From positions 59,773 through 123,772 of the forward strand of contig LNFI01000009.1 of NCBI GenBank assembly GCA_001464615.1: DNA of 64,000 nt, in the 5' to 3' direction. Below, piece after piece: positions 44,392 to 52,474 of this stretch (its first letter is position 1; each line of letters opens with the position of its first letter). A program made the translations under genes and the position numbers. The notes beneath the pieces are model-generated. The model searched no databases and was not told the DNA's origin. It saw only the letters and a list, made by a program, of their open reading frames with translations. This DNA comes from Sphingomonadales bacterium Ga0077557. Lineage in GTDB: Bacteria; Pseudomonadota; Alphaproteobacteria; Sphingomonadales; Sphingomonadaceae.

Positions 44392-45354
44392 ATGAAAGCA
44401 GCGGTCTATTACAGCAATGGCGATCCCAGCGTGCTGGTGTATGAGGACGTCGCTGACCCCGTCTGCCACCCCAAGGGCGTCGTCATCCGCGTCGAGGCGG
44501 TGAGCATCGAGGGCGGCGACACGCTCAACCGCTGGCGCGGGCCGCTCGTCACCACGCCGCACATCGTTGGCTATCAGGCAGCGGGCGAGATCGTCGAGGT
44601 CGGCGCCGAAGTCACCCATTTGAAGGTCGGCATGCGCGTCGCGACGGTTGACGCGTTCGGATCGCATGCAGAGCTGCGCCCTGTCCCTGCGCGCAATTGC
44701 TGGCCGATCCCCGCCGGGCTTGACCCCGCCAAGGCCGCCGTCGTGCCCGTTGCGTTCGGGACGGCGCATGAATGCCTGTTCGGGCGCGGTGACTTGAAAG
44801 CCGGCGAGGTCGCGCTGATCCAGGCGGGCGCGAGCGGCGTCGGCATCGCCGCGATCCAGCTGGCGAAGCAAGCGGGCGCGACGGTGCTCGCCACCGCATC
44901 GAGCGACGAGCGGCTTGAGCGGCTGAAGGCGTACGGGCTGGATCACGGCATCAACTACACGCGTGACGAAGTAGCCGCCGAAGTAAAGCGGCTTACCGGC
45001 GGCAAGGGCGCGGACGTGGTGGTCGATTCGGTCGGCGGCACCACCTTGCAAGGATCGATCGATTCGCTCGCCTATCGCGGGCGGCTGTCGATGGTCGGCG
45101 CGGCGGGGCGGGAGGCGATGAAGGTCGATGTCGGTTCGCTGATGGGCGGCAACCGCTCCTTAAGCGGCGTGTTCCTGGGGGCCGAGATCATGACCGACCG
45201 GGTGCATGACATGATCCAGGGGCTGATCGAGGAGGTCGCAGCAGGCAAGCTGGAGGTGGTGATCGACCGCCGCTTTGCGCTGTCGGAGGCAGCGGCGGCG
45301 CATGCGTATATCGAGAGCCGGCAGGCAGTGGGGCGGGTGGTGTTGGTGCCTTAA
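44392..45354 (+). CDS. Zinc-type alcohol dehydrogenase-like NADPH:quinone oxidoreductase
   Basis: A 320-residue medium-chain dehydrogenase without the zinc-ligand cysteines of alcohol dehydrogenases. The NADPH loop is in LIQAGASGVGIAAIQLAKQAGATV; the usual VVDSVGG strand and AAAAHAYIESRQAVGRVVL ending are present. It probably reduces quinones or other enones. A GGAGA site precedes ATG 44392. It stands alone between small membrane-protein genes. Confidence 0.88.
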   Translation: MKAAVYYSNGDPSVLVYEDVADPVCHPKGVVIRVEAVSIEGGDTLNRWRGPLVTTPHIVGYQAAGEIVEVGAEVTHLKVGMRVATVDAFGSHAELRPVPARNCWPIPAGLDPAKAAVVPVAFGTAHECLFGRGDLKAGEVALIQAGASGVGIAAIQLAKQAGATVLATASSDERLERLKAYGLDHGINYTRDEVAAEVKRLTGGKGADVVVDSVGGTTLQGSIDSLAYRGRLSMVGAAGREAMKVDVGSLMGGNRSLSGVFLGAEIMTDRVHDMIQGLIEEVAAGKLEVVIDRRFALSEAAAAHAYIESRQAVGRVVLVP

Positions 45355-45435
45355 GGGGGATGGCTGCAATTGGTGGATTGCCAACACGCAGGCTTGCGGC
45401 TGGATCATGACTAAAGCTGCCGCTACCATCACCTG

Positions 45436-45738
45436 ATGGACTTCTCTGGCCTCATTTTGATCCCGCTCGCTGCGGTAATCACAGCATGCTGGATCATTGG
45501 AAGCGCCATTCTGTCGAAGAACAGTCCGGGCTTTCAAGGACCATTTCTTCTGTCCTATGGGCTTGGCGTGATCTTCATGGAGCCTTGGAGGATATCGGCA
45601 TGGCAAGAACTCGGCATGTTCGCGATTATGCTCGTGAGCCTCGCTGTCTCGGTTGCCGTCGGATGTATCATCGGCGGCATTCCCGCTGCGTTCATTTTCT
45701 CCGTCGGAACGAAGCTCCAGCAACGCTTCGGACGATAA
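45436..45738 (+). CDS. Small membrane protein, 100 aa
   Basis: Three hydrophobic stretches (LILIPLAAVITACWIIGSAIL; PFLLSYGLGVIFM; LGMFAIMLVSLAVSVAVGCIIGGIPAAFIF) with Gly-rich helix 3. No recognised family. The lack of a strong ribosome-binding site makes it a moderate call. Confidence 0.45.
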   Translation: MDFSGLILIPLAAVITACWIIGSAILSKNSPGFQGPFLLSYGLGVIFMEPWRISAWQELGMFAIMLVSLAVSVAVGCIIGGIPAAFIFSVGTKLQQRFGR

Positions 45739-45813
45739 CGAGCGGCAGCTTTCAGGCCCACTCCTCCCGGCTCTCCAAGACCAATTATGGGGCGCGAGCC
45801 GCCCTACCCCAAT

Positions 45814-45896
45814 CGTCACCCCGGGCTTGACCCGGGGTCCAGCTTCTTCTTTGCCACCGCAACAGCGGGACCCCGGATCAAGTCCGGGGTGACGAA
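45814..45896. repeat. Palindromic intergenic repeat (two inverted CCCCGG hairpins)
   Basis: The element reads GTCACCCCGGGCTTGACCCGG, a spacer, then CCCCGGATCAAGTCCGGGGTGAC, so the whole is an inverted repeat of hairpins. A similar element lies at 58163-58252 and a piece is embedded in the MITE-like copy at 51046. It sits at the end of the membrane-protein gene facing the aldolase gene. Confidence 0.75.
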
Positions 45897-45919
45897 CGGG
45901 AGTGTGGAAAACTCACCCC

Positions 45920-46699
45920 CTATTCCGCATAGCCCGGATTATGCCGATCCAGCTTCCTGAGCAGCGCCGGCCAAGCCAATCCCTGGGCAAGCATCGCCAT
46001 CCCCGCGCCGCTCGATTGTTCCTCGACCTTGTGCTCCACCCCCTGTGGCGGGTTGTGCAGGCCGCTGCGCCCAGCGCTCAGCATATGCACCTGCGCTTCG
46101 CACGCGCGTTCCAGGAAATAGAGGCGAAGGAATGCCTGCGCCACCGTCGCGCCCACCGCCAGCGTACCGTGGTTGCGCAGGATCATCGTGTGCTTGGTGC
46201 CGAGATCCTCGACCAGCCGCTCGCGCTCCTCAAGCTCGGTCGCGATACCTTCATATTCGTGATAGGCGACATCGTGCCCCGCAATCATCGATGTTTGGGT
46301 GTGCGGCAACAGCCCATCCGACATCGCCGACACCGCCTGACCATAAGGCGTGTGGAGATGCATTACCGATGCGGCATCCTCGCGCGCCATGTGGATCGCC
46401 GAGTGGATCACGAAGCCCGCGCGGTTCACCGGCGCAGGCGTATCGTCAACCTTGTTGCCCTCGACATCGATCTTGACCAGCGCCGAGGCGGTCATTTCCT
46501 CAAACATATGCGTATAGGGGTTGATCAGGAAATGATGCTCTGGCCCCGGCACCCGCGCCGACAGGTGCGTGAAGATCAGATCGTCCCAGCCATACATGGC
46601 GACCAGCCGGTAAGCAGCGGCGAGATCGACCCGAGCCTGCCATTCCTCAGGCGAGCAGCGGTCGCGGATCGTTTCGGCGGGCTTCAGGGCGGTGGCCAT
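45920..46699 (-). CDS. Class II aldolase/adducin-family protein
   Basis: A 259-residue zinc-dependent class II aldolase-like protein. The metal ligands are visible as HLHTPYG and RNHGTLAVG histidines, with SARVPGPEHHFLINP the phosphate-binding region. Members include fuculose-phosphate aldolase and many proteins of unknown substrate. Start ATG 46699 follows GGAGAA; the longer frame from 47176 is a shadow of the phaE-like gene. It diverges from the PHA genes across the putative PhaR site. Confidence 0.9.
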   Translation of the reverse strand: MATALKPAETIRDRCSPEEWQARVDLAAAYRLVAMYGWDDLIFTHLSARVPGPEHHFLINPYTHMFEEMTASALVKIDVEGNKVDDTPAPVNRAGFVIHSAIHMAREDAASVMHLHTPYGQAVSAMSDGLLPHTQTSMIAGHDVAYHEYEGIATELEERERLVEDLGTKHTMILRNHGTLAVGATVAQAFLRLYFLERACEAQVHMLSAGRSGLHNPPQGVEHKVEEQSSGAGMAMLAQGLAWPALLRKLDRHNPGYAE

Positions 46700-46727
46700 G
46701 TCGTCTTCTCCTGGTATCACGGTCAAG

Positions 46728-46756
46728 TTGCGCTGCAGCATATGTTGCGCAGCATA
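46728..46756. promoter_or_regulatory. Putative PhaR operator (TGC-rich direct repeat)
   Basis: Two imperfect direct copies, TTGCGCTGCAGCATA and TTGCGCAGCATA, lie in tandem in the spacer before the phaE-like/phaC genes. On the other strand they read as TGCTGC-rich stretches of the type PhaR proteins bind upstream of phasin and PHA genes in Paracoccus and Rhodobacter. The gene context fits; binding is not shown. Confidence 0.5.
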
Positions 46757-46832
46757 AATAACGGCACAGCATGTAACGCTAGCAGGCCAAACGCCGCTTG
46801 ACGAGCCGAGACAGCGGGTGAAGGATAGGCAA

Positions 46833-47204
46833 ATGGCTGGCCCTACCCCGACTGATCCCGCAGCGCTGTTTCGCGAAATGCTTGGCCAATGGGAATCAAT
46901 GGCCAATGAATTTGGCGGCAACCTGATGAAAAGCGGCGAATTTACGCGCGTGATGCACGGCGCGAACGCTGCCAATATGAAATTCAAGGAAGCCCGCGCC
47001 GAGATGATGGACCGCGCGCTCGACGCCGCCAACATGCCGACCAAGGCCGAAGTCGGTGATCTTTCGGCGCGACTCCACCGAATCGAGGCGACTGTCGACC
47101 GAATCGAAGCGATGCTGGCGGCGCAAGCCGGCGGATCGGCAACGCCCGATCGGCCCAAACCAAAACGCACCCGCAAGCCCCCTCAAAGCAAGGCGGCCGG
47201 GTGA
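46833..47204 (+). CDS. Small PhaE/PhaR-like subunit of a class III/IV PHA synthase
   Basis: A 123-residue protein. An N-terminal helical part (PAALFREMLGQWESMANEFGGNLM, FTRVMHGANAANMKFKEA) and a coiled helix (MPTKAEVGDLSARLHRIEATVDRIEAML) resemble the C-terminal helix of PhaE and class IV PhaR subunits, whose LPTRxEVDxxHxRLxELRRE pattern it echoes. Its basic tail (PKPKRTRKPPQSKAAG) could touch DNA or polymer granules. It is only a third the length of classic PhaE (~360). ATG 46833 follows AAGGA. It overlaps the phaC start by four bases. Confidence 0.7.
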   Translation: MAGPTPTDPAALFREMLGQWESMANEFGGNLMKSGEFTRVMHGANAANMKFKEARAEMMDRALDAANMPTKAEVGDLSARLHRIEATVDRIEAMLAAQAGGSATPDRPKPKRTRKPPQSKAAG

Positions 47205-48271
47205 GCGACGGGAGTCCCGGCATTGTCGAGCAGGCCCGTGTCGAGTTCGACCGTGCGCTGAAACGCAATATCAAAGGGCTCGGCTATTTCATGTCGTCCG
47301 CGCCCGTGCTGGGGGCATCGCCCAAGGATCGGCTGATCCAGCGCGGCACGATGAACCTCTATCATTATCGCCCAATGTCCGACGAAGTGTACCGGGTGCC
47401 GTTGCTGCTGGTGATGGCAACCACCAATCGCGGCTATATCTTTGATATGGTGCCGGGACAGAGCCTGGTCGAATATCTGCTGCGGGCTGGCTACGACGTC
47501 TTCATGCTCGATTGGGAAGCGCCGCGCGCTGACGAGAAGCATCTGGGCATGGCTGATTATGTGCTCGATTTCCTGCCGAGCGCGATCGCGCGCGTGCAGC
47601 AGGAAACGGGCGAAGAAGATTTCACCGTGGTCGGCTATTGCTTTGGCGGTGCGCTGTCGGTGCTGTGGGCGGGTCTGCACCCCGAAGCGCCGATGAAGAA
47701 CCTGGTGTGCTTCACCACGCCCATCGATTTTACCAAGATGGAAATGTTCCAGGCCTGGTCCGACAAGCGCTTTTTCGATGTCGATCGACTGGTCGATACG
47801 TTCGGCAATTGCCCCGGCGATTACCTCTATACCGCGTTCGACATGCTGCGGCCGGGCGCGCGGATGGTCGCCAATATCCGGCTTTACGACAATATGTGGA
47901 ACGACGAATTCGTGAAGTCATACCGCATGTTTGATCGCTGGGCGGCGGACATCTTGCCACTGGCGGGCGAATATTTTCGCGAAACGACCAAACAGCTGAT
48001 GTGGAACAACGAGCTCTACGAAGGCAAAATGACCGTGGCGGGACGCAAGGTCGATCTGGGCAAGATTACCGCGCCATTCCTGCACGTCACCGCCCAGCAC
48101 GACCATATCGTCCCCGCTGCCGCCTCAGCGCCCCTCATTGAGATGATCGGATCGGCCGACAAAGAAGCCGTTGAGCTGAAGGGCGGGCATGTCAGCCTGG
48201 TCGCCGGGGGCAATGCAATCAAACGGCTATGGCCGAAATTGGCCGACTGGCTTTCGGAGCGATCGACATGA
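47201..48271 (+). CDS. phaC: Class III poly(3-hydroxyalkanoate) synthase catalytic subunit
   Basis: A 356-residue PHA polymerase, the class III size (~355) and not class I (~600). The lipase-like box VVGYCFGG carries the catalytic Cys147, with Asp301 in TAQHDHIVP and His330 in ELKGGHVSL. NLVCFTTPIDF and KLYDNMWND-like segments are family-typical. It polymerises hydroxyacyl-CoA into storage granules and probably works with the small upstream subunit. The GTG start overlaps that gene's stop; its own end overlaps the GNAT start. Confidence 0.95.
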   Translation: MSDGSPGIVEQARVEFDRALKRNIKGLGYFMSSAPVLGASPKDRLIQRGTMNLYHYRPMSDEVYRVPLLLVMATTNRGYIFDMVPGQSLVEYLLRAGYDVFMLDWEAPRADEKHLGMADYVLDFLPSAIARVQQETGEEDFTVVGYCFGGALSVLWAGLHPEAPMKNLVCFTTPIDFTKMEMFQAWSDKRFFDVDRLVDTFGNCPGDYLYTAFDMLRPGARMVANIRLYDNMWNDEFVKSYRMFDRWAADILPLAGEYFRETTKQLMWNNELYEGKMTVAGRKVDLGKITAPFLHVTAQHDHIVPAAASAPLIEMIGSADKEAVELKGGHVSLVAGGNAIKRLWPKLADWLSERST

Positions 48272-48804
48272 GTTACAGCATTCGCCGGTTCGTGAGCAGC
48301 GATCAGGCGGCAATGCTCGCCTTTACCGCGACGCTCCCCGACCATGACCTGCTGTTCCTGAGCCGCGATGTGCAGCATCCCCGCGTGGTGGAGGCCTGGG
48401 CGCAAGCGATCGGCGAAGGGGTGATCGACAGCCTGGTCGCGGAGGATGGCGGCAAGATCGTCGGCACCGCAGCACTTGTCCGCGATCCGCTAAGCTGGAG
48501 CCGCCATGTTGGCGAGGTCCGCCTGCTCGTCTCGCCCGATCGCCGCGGCGCTGGCCTTGGCCGCGATTTGCTGGAGGCGATTTTTGCGATCGCGCAGGCG
48601 CACGGCACCACCAAGCTGATCGCGCAGATGACGCCGGACCAGACCGGATCAGTCGCCTTGTTCGAATCGCTGGGTTTCCGGGGCGAAGCAATGCTGCGCG
48701 ATCATGTTTGCGACCGTTCGGGGCAGTTTCATGATCTGGTGATACTCAGTTTACGCATGGGCGCGCTCGCCGCGAGTCACCAAGCGTTCGGCTGGACCGA
48801 ATGA
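48268..48804 (+). CDS. GNAT-family acetyltransferase
   Basis: A 178-residue N-acetyltransferase. The acetyl-CoA loop is LVSPDRRGAGLGRDLLEAIFAIA, and VALFESLGFRGEAMLRDHV matches motif B. Its ATG overlaps the phaC stop by four bases (ATGA), so it is made with the polymer synthase. Substrate unknown; it could acetylate a granule protein or a small molecule. Confidence 0.85.
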   Translation: MSYSIRRFVSSDQAAMLAFTATLPDHDLLFLSRDVQHPRVVEAWAQAIGEGVIDSLVAEDGGKIVGTAALVRDPLSWSRHVGEVRLLVSPDRRGAGLGRDLLEAIFAIAQAHGTTKLIAQMTPDQTGSVALFESLGFRGEAMLRDHVCDRSGQFHDLVILSLRMGALAASHQAFGWTE

Positions 48805-48855
48805 ACAAATGAAAGAAGCCGGGCATTGATCCCGGAGACGACAGGAGAACGACCG

Positions 48856-49653
48856 ATGGCTACCCAATTCAAACCGCAGGCTGATGTCAGCCCGCCCTCG
48901 CTGCTGCTCGCGCTGACGGAATTGCCGCGCGCGATTGCCGAGCTAACGTCGCTCGCGCCAGCGGCGCCGTTGCTGGCAATGGCACCGCGTGGTGACGGCC
49001 ACCCGGTGATGGTCTTGCCCGGTTTCGTGACGAGCGATATCTCGACAACGTTGCTGCGTCGCTTTCTGACCGGGCTTGGCTATCACACCCACGCCTGGGA
49101 CCTTGGCCGCAATCTGGGGCCAAAAGCGATTGGCTGGGGCGGCGAAAAACTGATCGCTCGGCTTGACGAAATCCACAAGGACACCGGCAAGCGCGTGTCG
49201 CTGATCGGGTGGAGCCTGGGCGGTGTCATGGCACGCCAACTCTCGCGCCGCGTGCCCGACGCCGTGCGGCAGGTTATTTCGCTCGGCTCGCCCTTTGCCG
49301 GCACGCCCAAGGCAACCAATGTCTGGCGTGCTTATGAAATGCTGACCGGCCAGAAGATCGATGACAAGGACACGCGCGATCAATTGCGCGAAAGCGCAAC
49401 CCCGCCGCCGGTGCCATCAACCTCCATCTACACGCGCGAGGACGGCGTCGTCGCATGGCAGAATTGCGTCGAACCAAAGGGTGCCGAAACCGACAATATC
49501 GAGGTGCATGGCAGCCATTGCGGGCTGGGCGTGAACCCGGCGGTGCTCTACGCGGTGGCGGATCGTCTGGCGCAGGATGAGGGCGACTGGCACCCGTTTG
49601 AGCGCAAAAGCGGGCTCAGGCCGCTGGTGTATCCTTTTGCGGGGCATGCCTGA
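48856..49653 (+). CDS. Alpha/beta hydrolase (lipase- or PHA-depolymerase-like)
   Basis: A 265-residue cytoplasmic hydrolase. PVMVLPGFVTSDISTTLLRRFL starts the fold and SLIGWSLGGVMARQL is the nucleophile elbow; HGSHCGLGVNP near the C-terminus carries the likely histidine. No signal peptide. It is the fourth gene of the PHA operon (preceded by GGAGAA), which points to polymer turnover or acyl transfer. The family resembles class I lipases and lecithin:cholesterol-acyltransferase-like proteins. Confidence 0.8.
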   Translation: MATQFKPQADVSPPSLLLALTELPRAIAELTSLAPAAPLLAMAPRGDGHPVMVLPGFVTSDISTTLLRRFLTGLGYHTHAWDLGRNLGPKAIGWGGEKLIARLDEIHKDTGKRVSLIGWSLGGVMARQLSRRVPDAVRQVISLGSPFAGTPKATNVWRAYEMLTGQKIDDKDTRDQLRESATPPPVPSTSIYTREDGVVAWQNCVEPKGAETDNIEVHGSHCGLGVNPAVLYAVADRLAQDEGDWHPFERKSGLRPLVYPFAGHA

Positions 49654-49751
49654 TCTCAAAACCCGAACATCTCTTTGCGGTCCGGTCATTGGCCTTTGCG
49701 GCGCTACCCAGTTCACCGCGATGCTAGGGCGCTGAAGGGATATTCGCGTTG

Positions 49752-50972
49752 ATGTTTCTCCTGAGCGCCGCGCTTTCCGGTGCCATGCCCATGGCGCCCT
49801 CCGCTCCACCACCAGAGTCTGGCCCGGTCACCGTTTTGGCGAAGGACCAGCTCGCCTTGGCAATCGCCGAACGAGACCTTTGTGGAAAGCGGGTCGCGTT
49901 ATTGGGCGAAGGACCGACGCATGGCGACGGCCATACCGAAGCGTTCAAGGTTGAACTGGTCAAACGACTGGTCTCGCGATGCGGGTACCGGGCAATCGCG
50001 TTCGAAAGCGGAGTCTATGACTTCATTGCCCTGAACCGCGCCCTTCGCGCCAACAGTGCCACACCTGCCATGGTTGCCGATGCGGTTGGGGCATTGTGGA
50101 AATTTGATCGCGAATTCCAGCCGCTCATCGACTTTTTGTTTCCCCTGGCCGCAGCAGGCCAAATCAAACTTGCCGGGCTCGATTTTCAAATTGGCGGCCT
50201 GGGCGAGAGCTTTACGAACGAACAAATGATCCCTGAATTGACGCTCGATTTGCCGCCTGAGCAGGCGAACGCGTGTCGTGCAGCCTTCGACCGTCACATC
50301 AAATGGGCTTATTCCACCGCCCAACCTTTTGGACCAACGGCGAACGCTGCGCTGCTAGCCTGCGTCGCAGCGATGAAGCGCGCGGTCGCTGCCAGCACAG
50401 CGACCGATGATCGCACCCGAAAAGAACGAACCATGATGGTACAGAATCTGGACTCGATGCTGCGGCCAAGCCTGGGTACCGATGGGGAAAAGATCCTTGC
50501 CCGTGAAGACGCCCTGTACCAGAATTTCACCACCTTTGCGGGAAGGCTGGTTCCCCGCACCAAGATCATCATCTGGGGGGCAACAACCCATTTGGCTAAG
50601 GATCCTGGTGCAGCATGGGGGATTCCGGAATTTCGGTCCTTGGGTGCGCGTGTTCACGATCAATATGGCAATCTGGCGGTATCGATAGGTTTCTCCGCGC
50701 TGAAAGGCAGCTACCGCAATTCGCGCAAGCAGATCGCCATTGCGCCGCCGCCAGCGCTCGCCCTGGAATTGGAAGTCATTTCGAACAGCACGTCCAGCGC
50801 TGTTTATCTCAACCTGGCGCTGTTACGCGCCATCGGCACCAGGCCCGCCGCGGCACTGGACCATGTCTACCGCACGTTGGATTGGTCGCAGGTCATGGAT
50901 GCGATGGTGATTTTTGACGAAGAATGGCCTTCGCACACCATGCGACCTGGATATGAGGACGTTAGTCCCTAG
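49752..50972 (+). CDS. Exported erythromycin-esterase-family protein
   Basis: A 406-residue PF05139-like hydrolase with a signal-like N-terminus (FLLSAALSGAMPMAPSAPP). LLGEGPTHGDGHTEAF corresponds to the conserved GExxHG box with one extra residue; AFESGVYDF is the next conserved block. The third block reads WGATTH where family members usually have WAHNxH, so one catalytic-region histidine is replaced. True macrolide hydrolysis is therefore doubtful. It follows the PHA hydrolase after a 98-base gap on the same strand. Confidence 0.75.
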   Translation: MFLLSAALSGAMPMAPSAPPPESGPVTVLAKDQLALAIAERDLCGKRVALLGEGPTHGDGHTEAFKVELVKRLVSRCGYRAIAFESGVYDFIALNRALRANSATPAMVADAVGALWKFDREFQPLIDFLFPLAAAGQIKLAGLDFQIGGLGESFTNEQMIPELTLDLPPEQANACRAAFDRHIKWAYSTAQPFGPTANAALLACVAAMKRAVAASTATDDRTRKERTMMVQNLDSMLRPSLGTDGEKILAREDALYQNFTTFAGRLVPRTKIIIWGATTHLAKDPGAAWGIPEFRSLGARVHDQYGNLAVSIGFSALKGSYRNSRKQIAIAPPPALALELEVISNSTSSAVYLNLALLRAIGTRPAAALDHVYRTLDWSQVMDAMVIFDEEWPSHTMRPGYEDVSP

Positions 50973-51045
50973 GTTGCGTCAAGTTCGGCGCCTTGCCATC
51001 TGGGGTGACCCAGAGGACAAAATCAGGAGGCAGGCTCCGTCTGCC

Positions 51046-51200
51046 TAGAGCGTGATGACGTTAGGTCGCTTCAACCTCATACCCGTTCGGCCCCGGATCA
51101 GGTCCGGGGGAAGTCGAAGCCCTCGCGCTTCGCATGCCCTTCGACTTCGCTCAGGGCGAACGGGGTTTGGGTTGATCCATTCCGAAGTCATCAGACTCTA
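51046..51200. repeat. MITE-like palindromic element, copy 3, with nested CCCCGG repeat
   Basis: Ends TAGAGCGTGATGACG and its near-complement GTCATCAGACTCTA form a terminal inverted repeat of 14 bases with two mismatches, bounded by TA. The left half contains an inserted GCCCCGGATCAGGTCCGGGG hairpin, the same motif as the stand-alone repeats at 45814 and 58163. The remaining part of the 50973-51214 gap shows no gene. Confidence 0.75.
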
Positions 51201-51214
51201 GCTCCCCTGTCCGA

Positions 51215-51919
51215 TCAGGCACGCGCCAATGCGTCGATCAGTGGGTCTTCCCCCGACGCGACAATCGCGCGGAGGCGAGTGAGCGTCGCGCGGCGGATCT
51301 GCTGCTTGACCAAACCAAAAGCGGGCTGATCGGCAAGCTGGCGCACACGGGCTTGTGCCGTCGACAGCAGATCCTCCGCTGAACAAAGTTCGTCAATCAC
51401 GCCGTGCCGGTGCAGCGCCGCTGGGGACAAGGTCTGGCTGGTCAGCGTTAATCGACGCAGGAGTTCGGGCGATAATTCGGCCTTGATGATCTCCAGCGGG
51501 GCTGCCGGAAAGGGGACTCCTGCCTTGGCTTCGGTCAGGCCCAATTTCGCCTTGTCGTCATTGACCGCGATTCGAACGTCACCGGCCAGCATCACCACGA
51601 ACCCGCCACCCAGGGCGTGACCGCCCACGGCGGTGACCACGGGACAAGGCAGTGCATAAAGTGCTGTAATCATCGCCGAGATTGCCAGGATCATGCGCGC
51701 CCGATCTGCTGGCGTATAGGAGCCGAATGCCCGGGTATCGACACCAGCACTAAAGCACCGGCCGCCACCACAGAGCACAACCCCCTTTGGCGGCGCGGCA
51801 GCCATGCCGATCGCGAGATCACGAAGCTGTTCGACCGTTTCGACATCAAGGGCGTTTACGGGCGGACGGCTTATCGTCAGCAAGGCAACACCGTCCGAAT
51901 GCGCTAGATCGATATTCAT
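51215..51919 (-). CDS. Enoyl-CoA hydratase/isomerase family protein
   Basis: A 234-residue crotonase-fold enzyme. ISRPPVNALDVETVEQL opens the fold, GVVLCGGGRCFSAGVD is the CoA and oxyanion segment, and TAVGGHALGGGFVVMLAGDVRIA the second conserved loop. The paired catalytic glutamates of true hydratases are not obvious (GLTEAKAG retains one), so it may be an isomerase or another CoA-dependent enzyme. It is transcribed toward the MITE-like element. Confidence 0.87.
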   Translation of the reverse strand: MNIDLAHSDGVALLTISRPPVNALDVETVEQLRDLAIGMAAAPPKGVVLCGGGRCFSAGVDTRAFGSYTPADRARMILAISAMITALYALPCPVVTAVGGHALGGGFVVMLAGDVRIAVNDDKAKLGLTEAKAGVPFPAAPLEIIKAELSPELLRRLTLTSQTLSPAALHRHGVIDELCSAEDLLSTAQARVRQLADQPAFGLVKQQIRRATLTRLRAIVASGEDPLIDALARA

Positions 51920-51955
51920 CCTGCCCCCTGTCAGTTTCGTCTGGCCAGCAGAGGA

Positions 51956-52333
51956 TCAGGCTTGCGTCAAACTCAGCGCGTTGCCGTCCGGATCGTTGAA
52001 GAACGCAACCTTTGCCTTGCCATCTGGCGCGGTCCAGATGCCAAGGTCATCCTGCCCCATGCCGTCATAGATGGTGAAAGTAACGCCGCGCCCCCGCAGC
52101 GCCATGACGGTCGCCGTAATGTCGTCCACCTGCCAGCCGAGCACCGGGTGCGCAGCGGGCGTGTGGCCCGGCACTTCGGTGATCCGCAGCGGCACGCCTG
52201 CAAGGTCGAACACCGCCGCAAAGCCGTCATCGACGACGAACGGCAGGCCGAGCGTGTCACGGTAGAAGGGCTCTGCGATTTTTCGATCGCGCGTGATAAT
52301 GAAGCTGATTGGGGTTTGCGCAGCAAGGGTCAT
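51956..52333 (-). CDS. VOC-superfamily (glyoxalase-like) protein
   Basis: A 125-residue vicinal-oxygen-chelate protein. PISFIITRDRKIAEPFYRDTLGL starts the fold, and TAPDGKAKVAFFNDPDGNALSL closes it. Typical members are dioxygenases, lyases or antibiotic-binding proteins. ATG 52333 matches homologues; the longer frame from 52435 reads through a repeat. No specific reaction can be given. Confidence 0.82.
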   Translation of the reverse strand: MTLAAQTPISFIITRDRKIAEPFYRDTLGLPFVVDDGFAAVFDLAGVPLRITEVPGHTPAAHPVLGWQVDDITATVMALRGRGVTFTIYDGMGQDDLGIWTAPDGKAKVAFFNDPDGNALSLTQA

Positions 52334-52357
52334 GGGCTGTCCTTCAAGACCAAAAAG

Positions 52358-52463
52358 CCCCTCCCCTTCAGGGGAGGGGTTGGGGTGGGGGCTGCCCCCA
52401 TACAAGTCGGTCTCGGTGAGACTGACAGTCCCCACCCCCGGCCCCTCCCCTGAAGGGGAGGGG
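52358..52463. repeat. Intergenic element with two CCCCTCCCC hairpins
   Basis: Two copies of the hairpin CCCCTCCCCTTCAGGGGAGG or its variant TGAAGGGG lie about 75 bases apart, between the VOC gene and the phasin gene. The stems are 9 bp with 4-base loops. This pattern is common between sphingomonad genes and may end transcription or serve as a REP element. Confidence 0.7.
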
Positions 52464-52474
52464 TGGAAGTCACC

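Noticed and set aside
49752..50972. Macrolide resistance gene
   Set aside because: The family match is clear but the altered histidine block makes resistance an unsupported claim.
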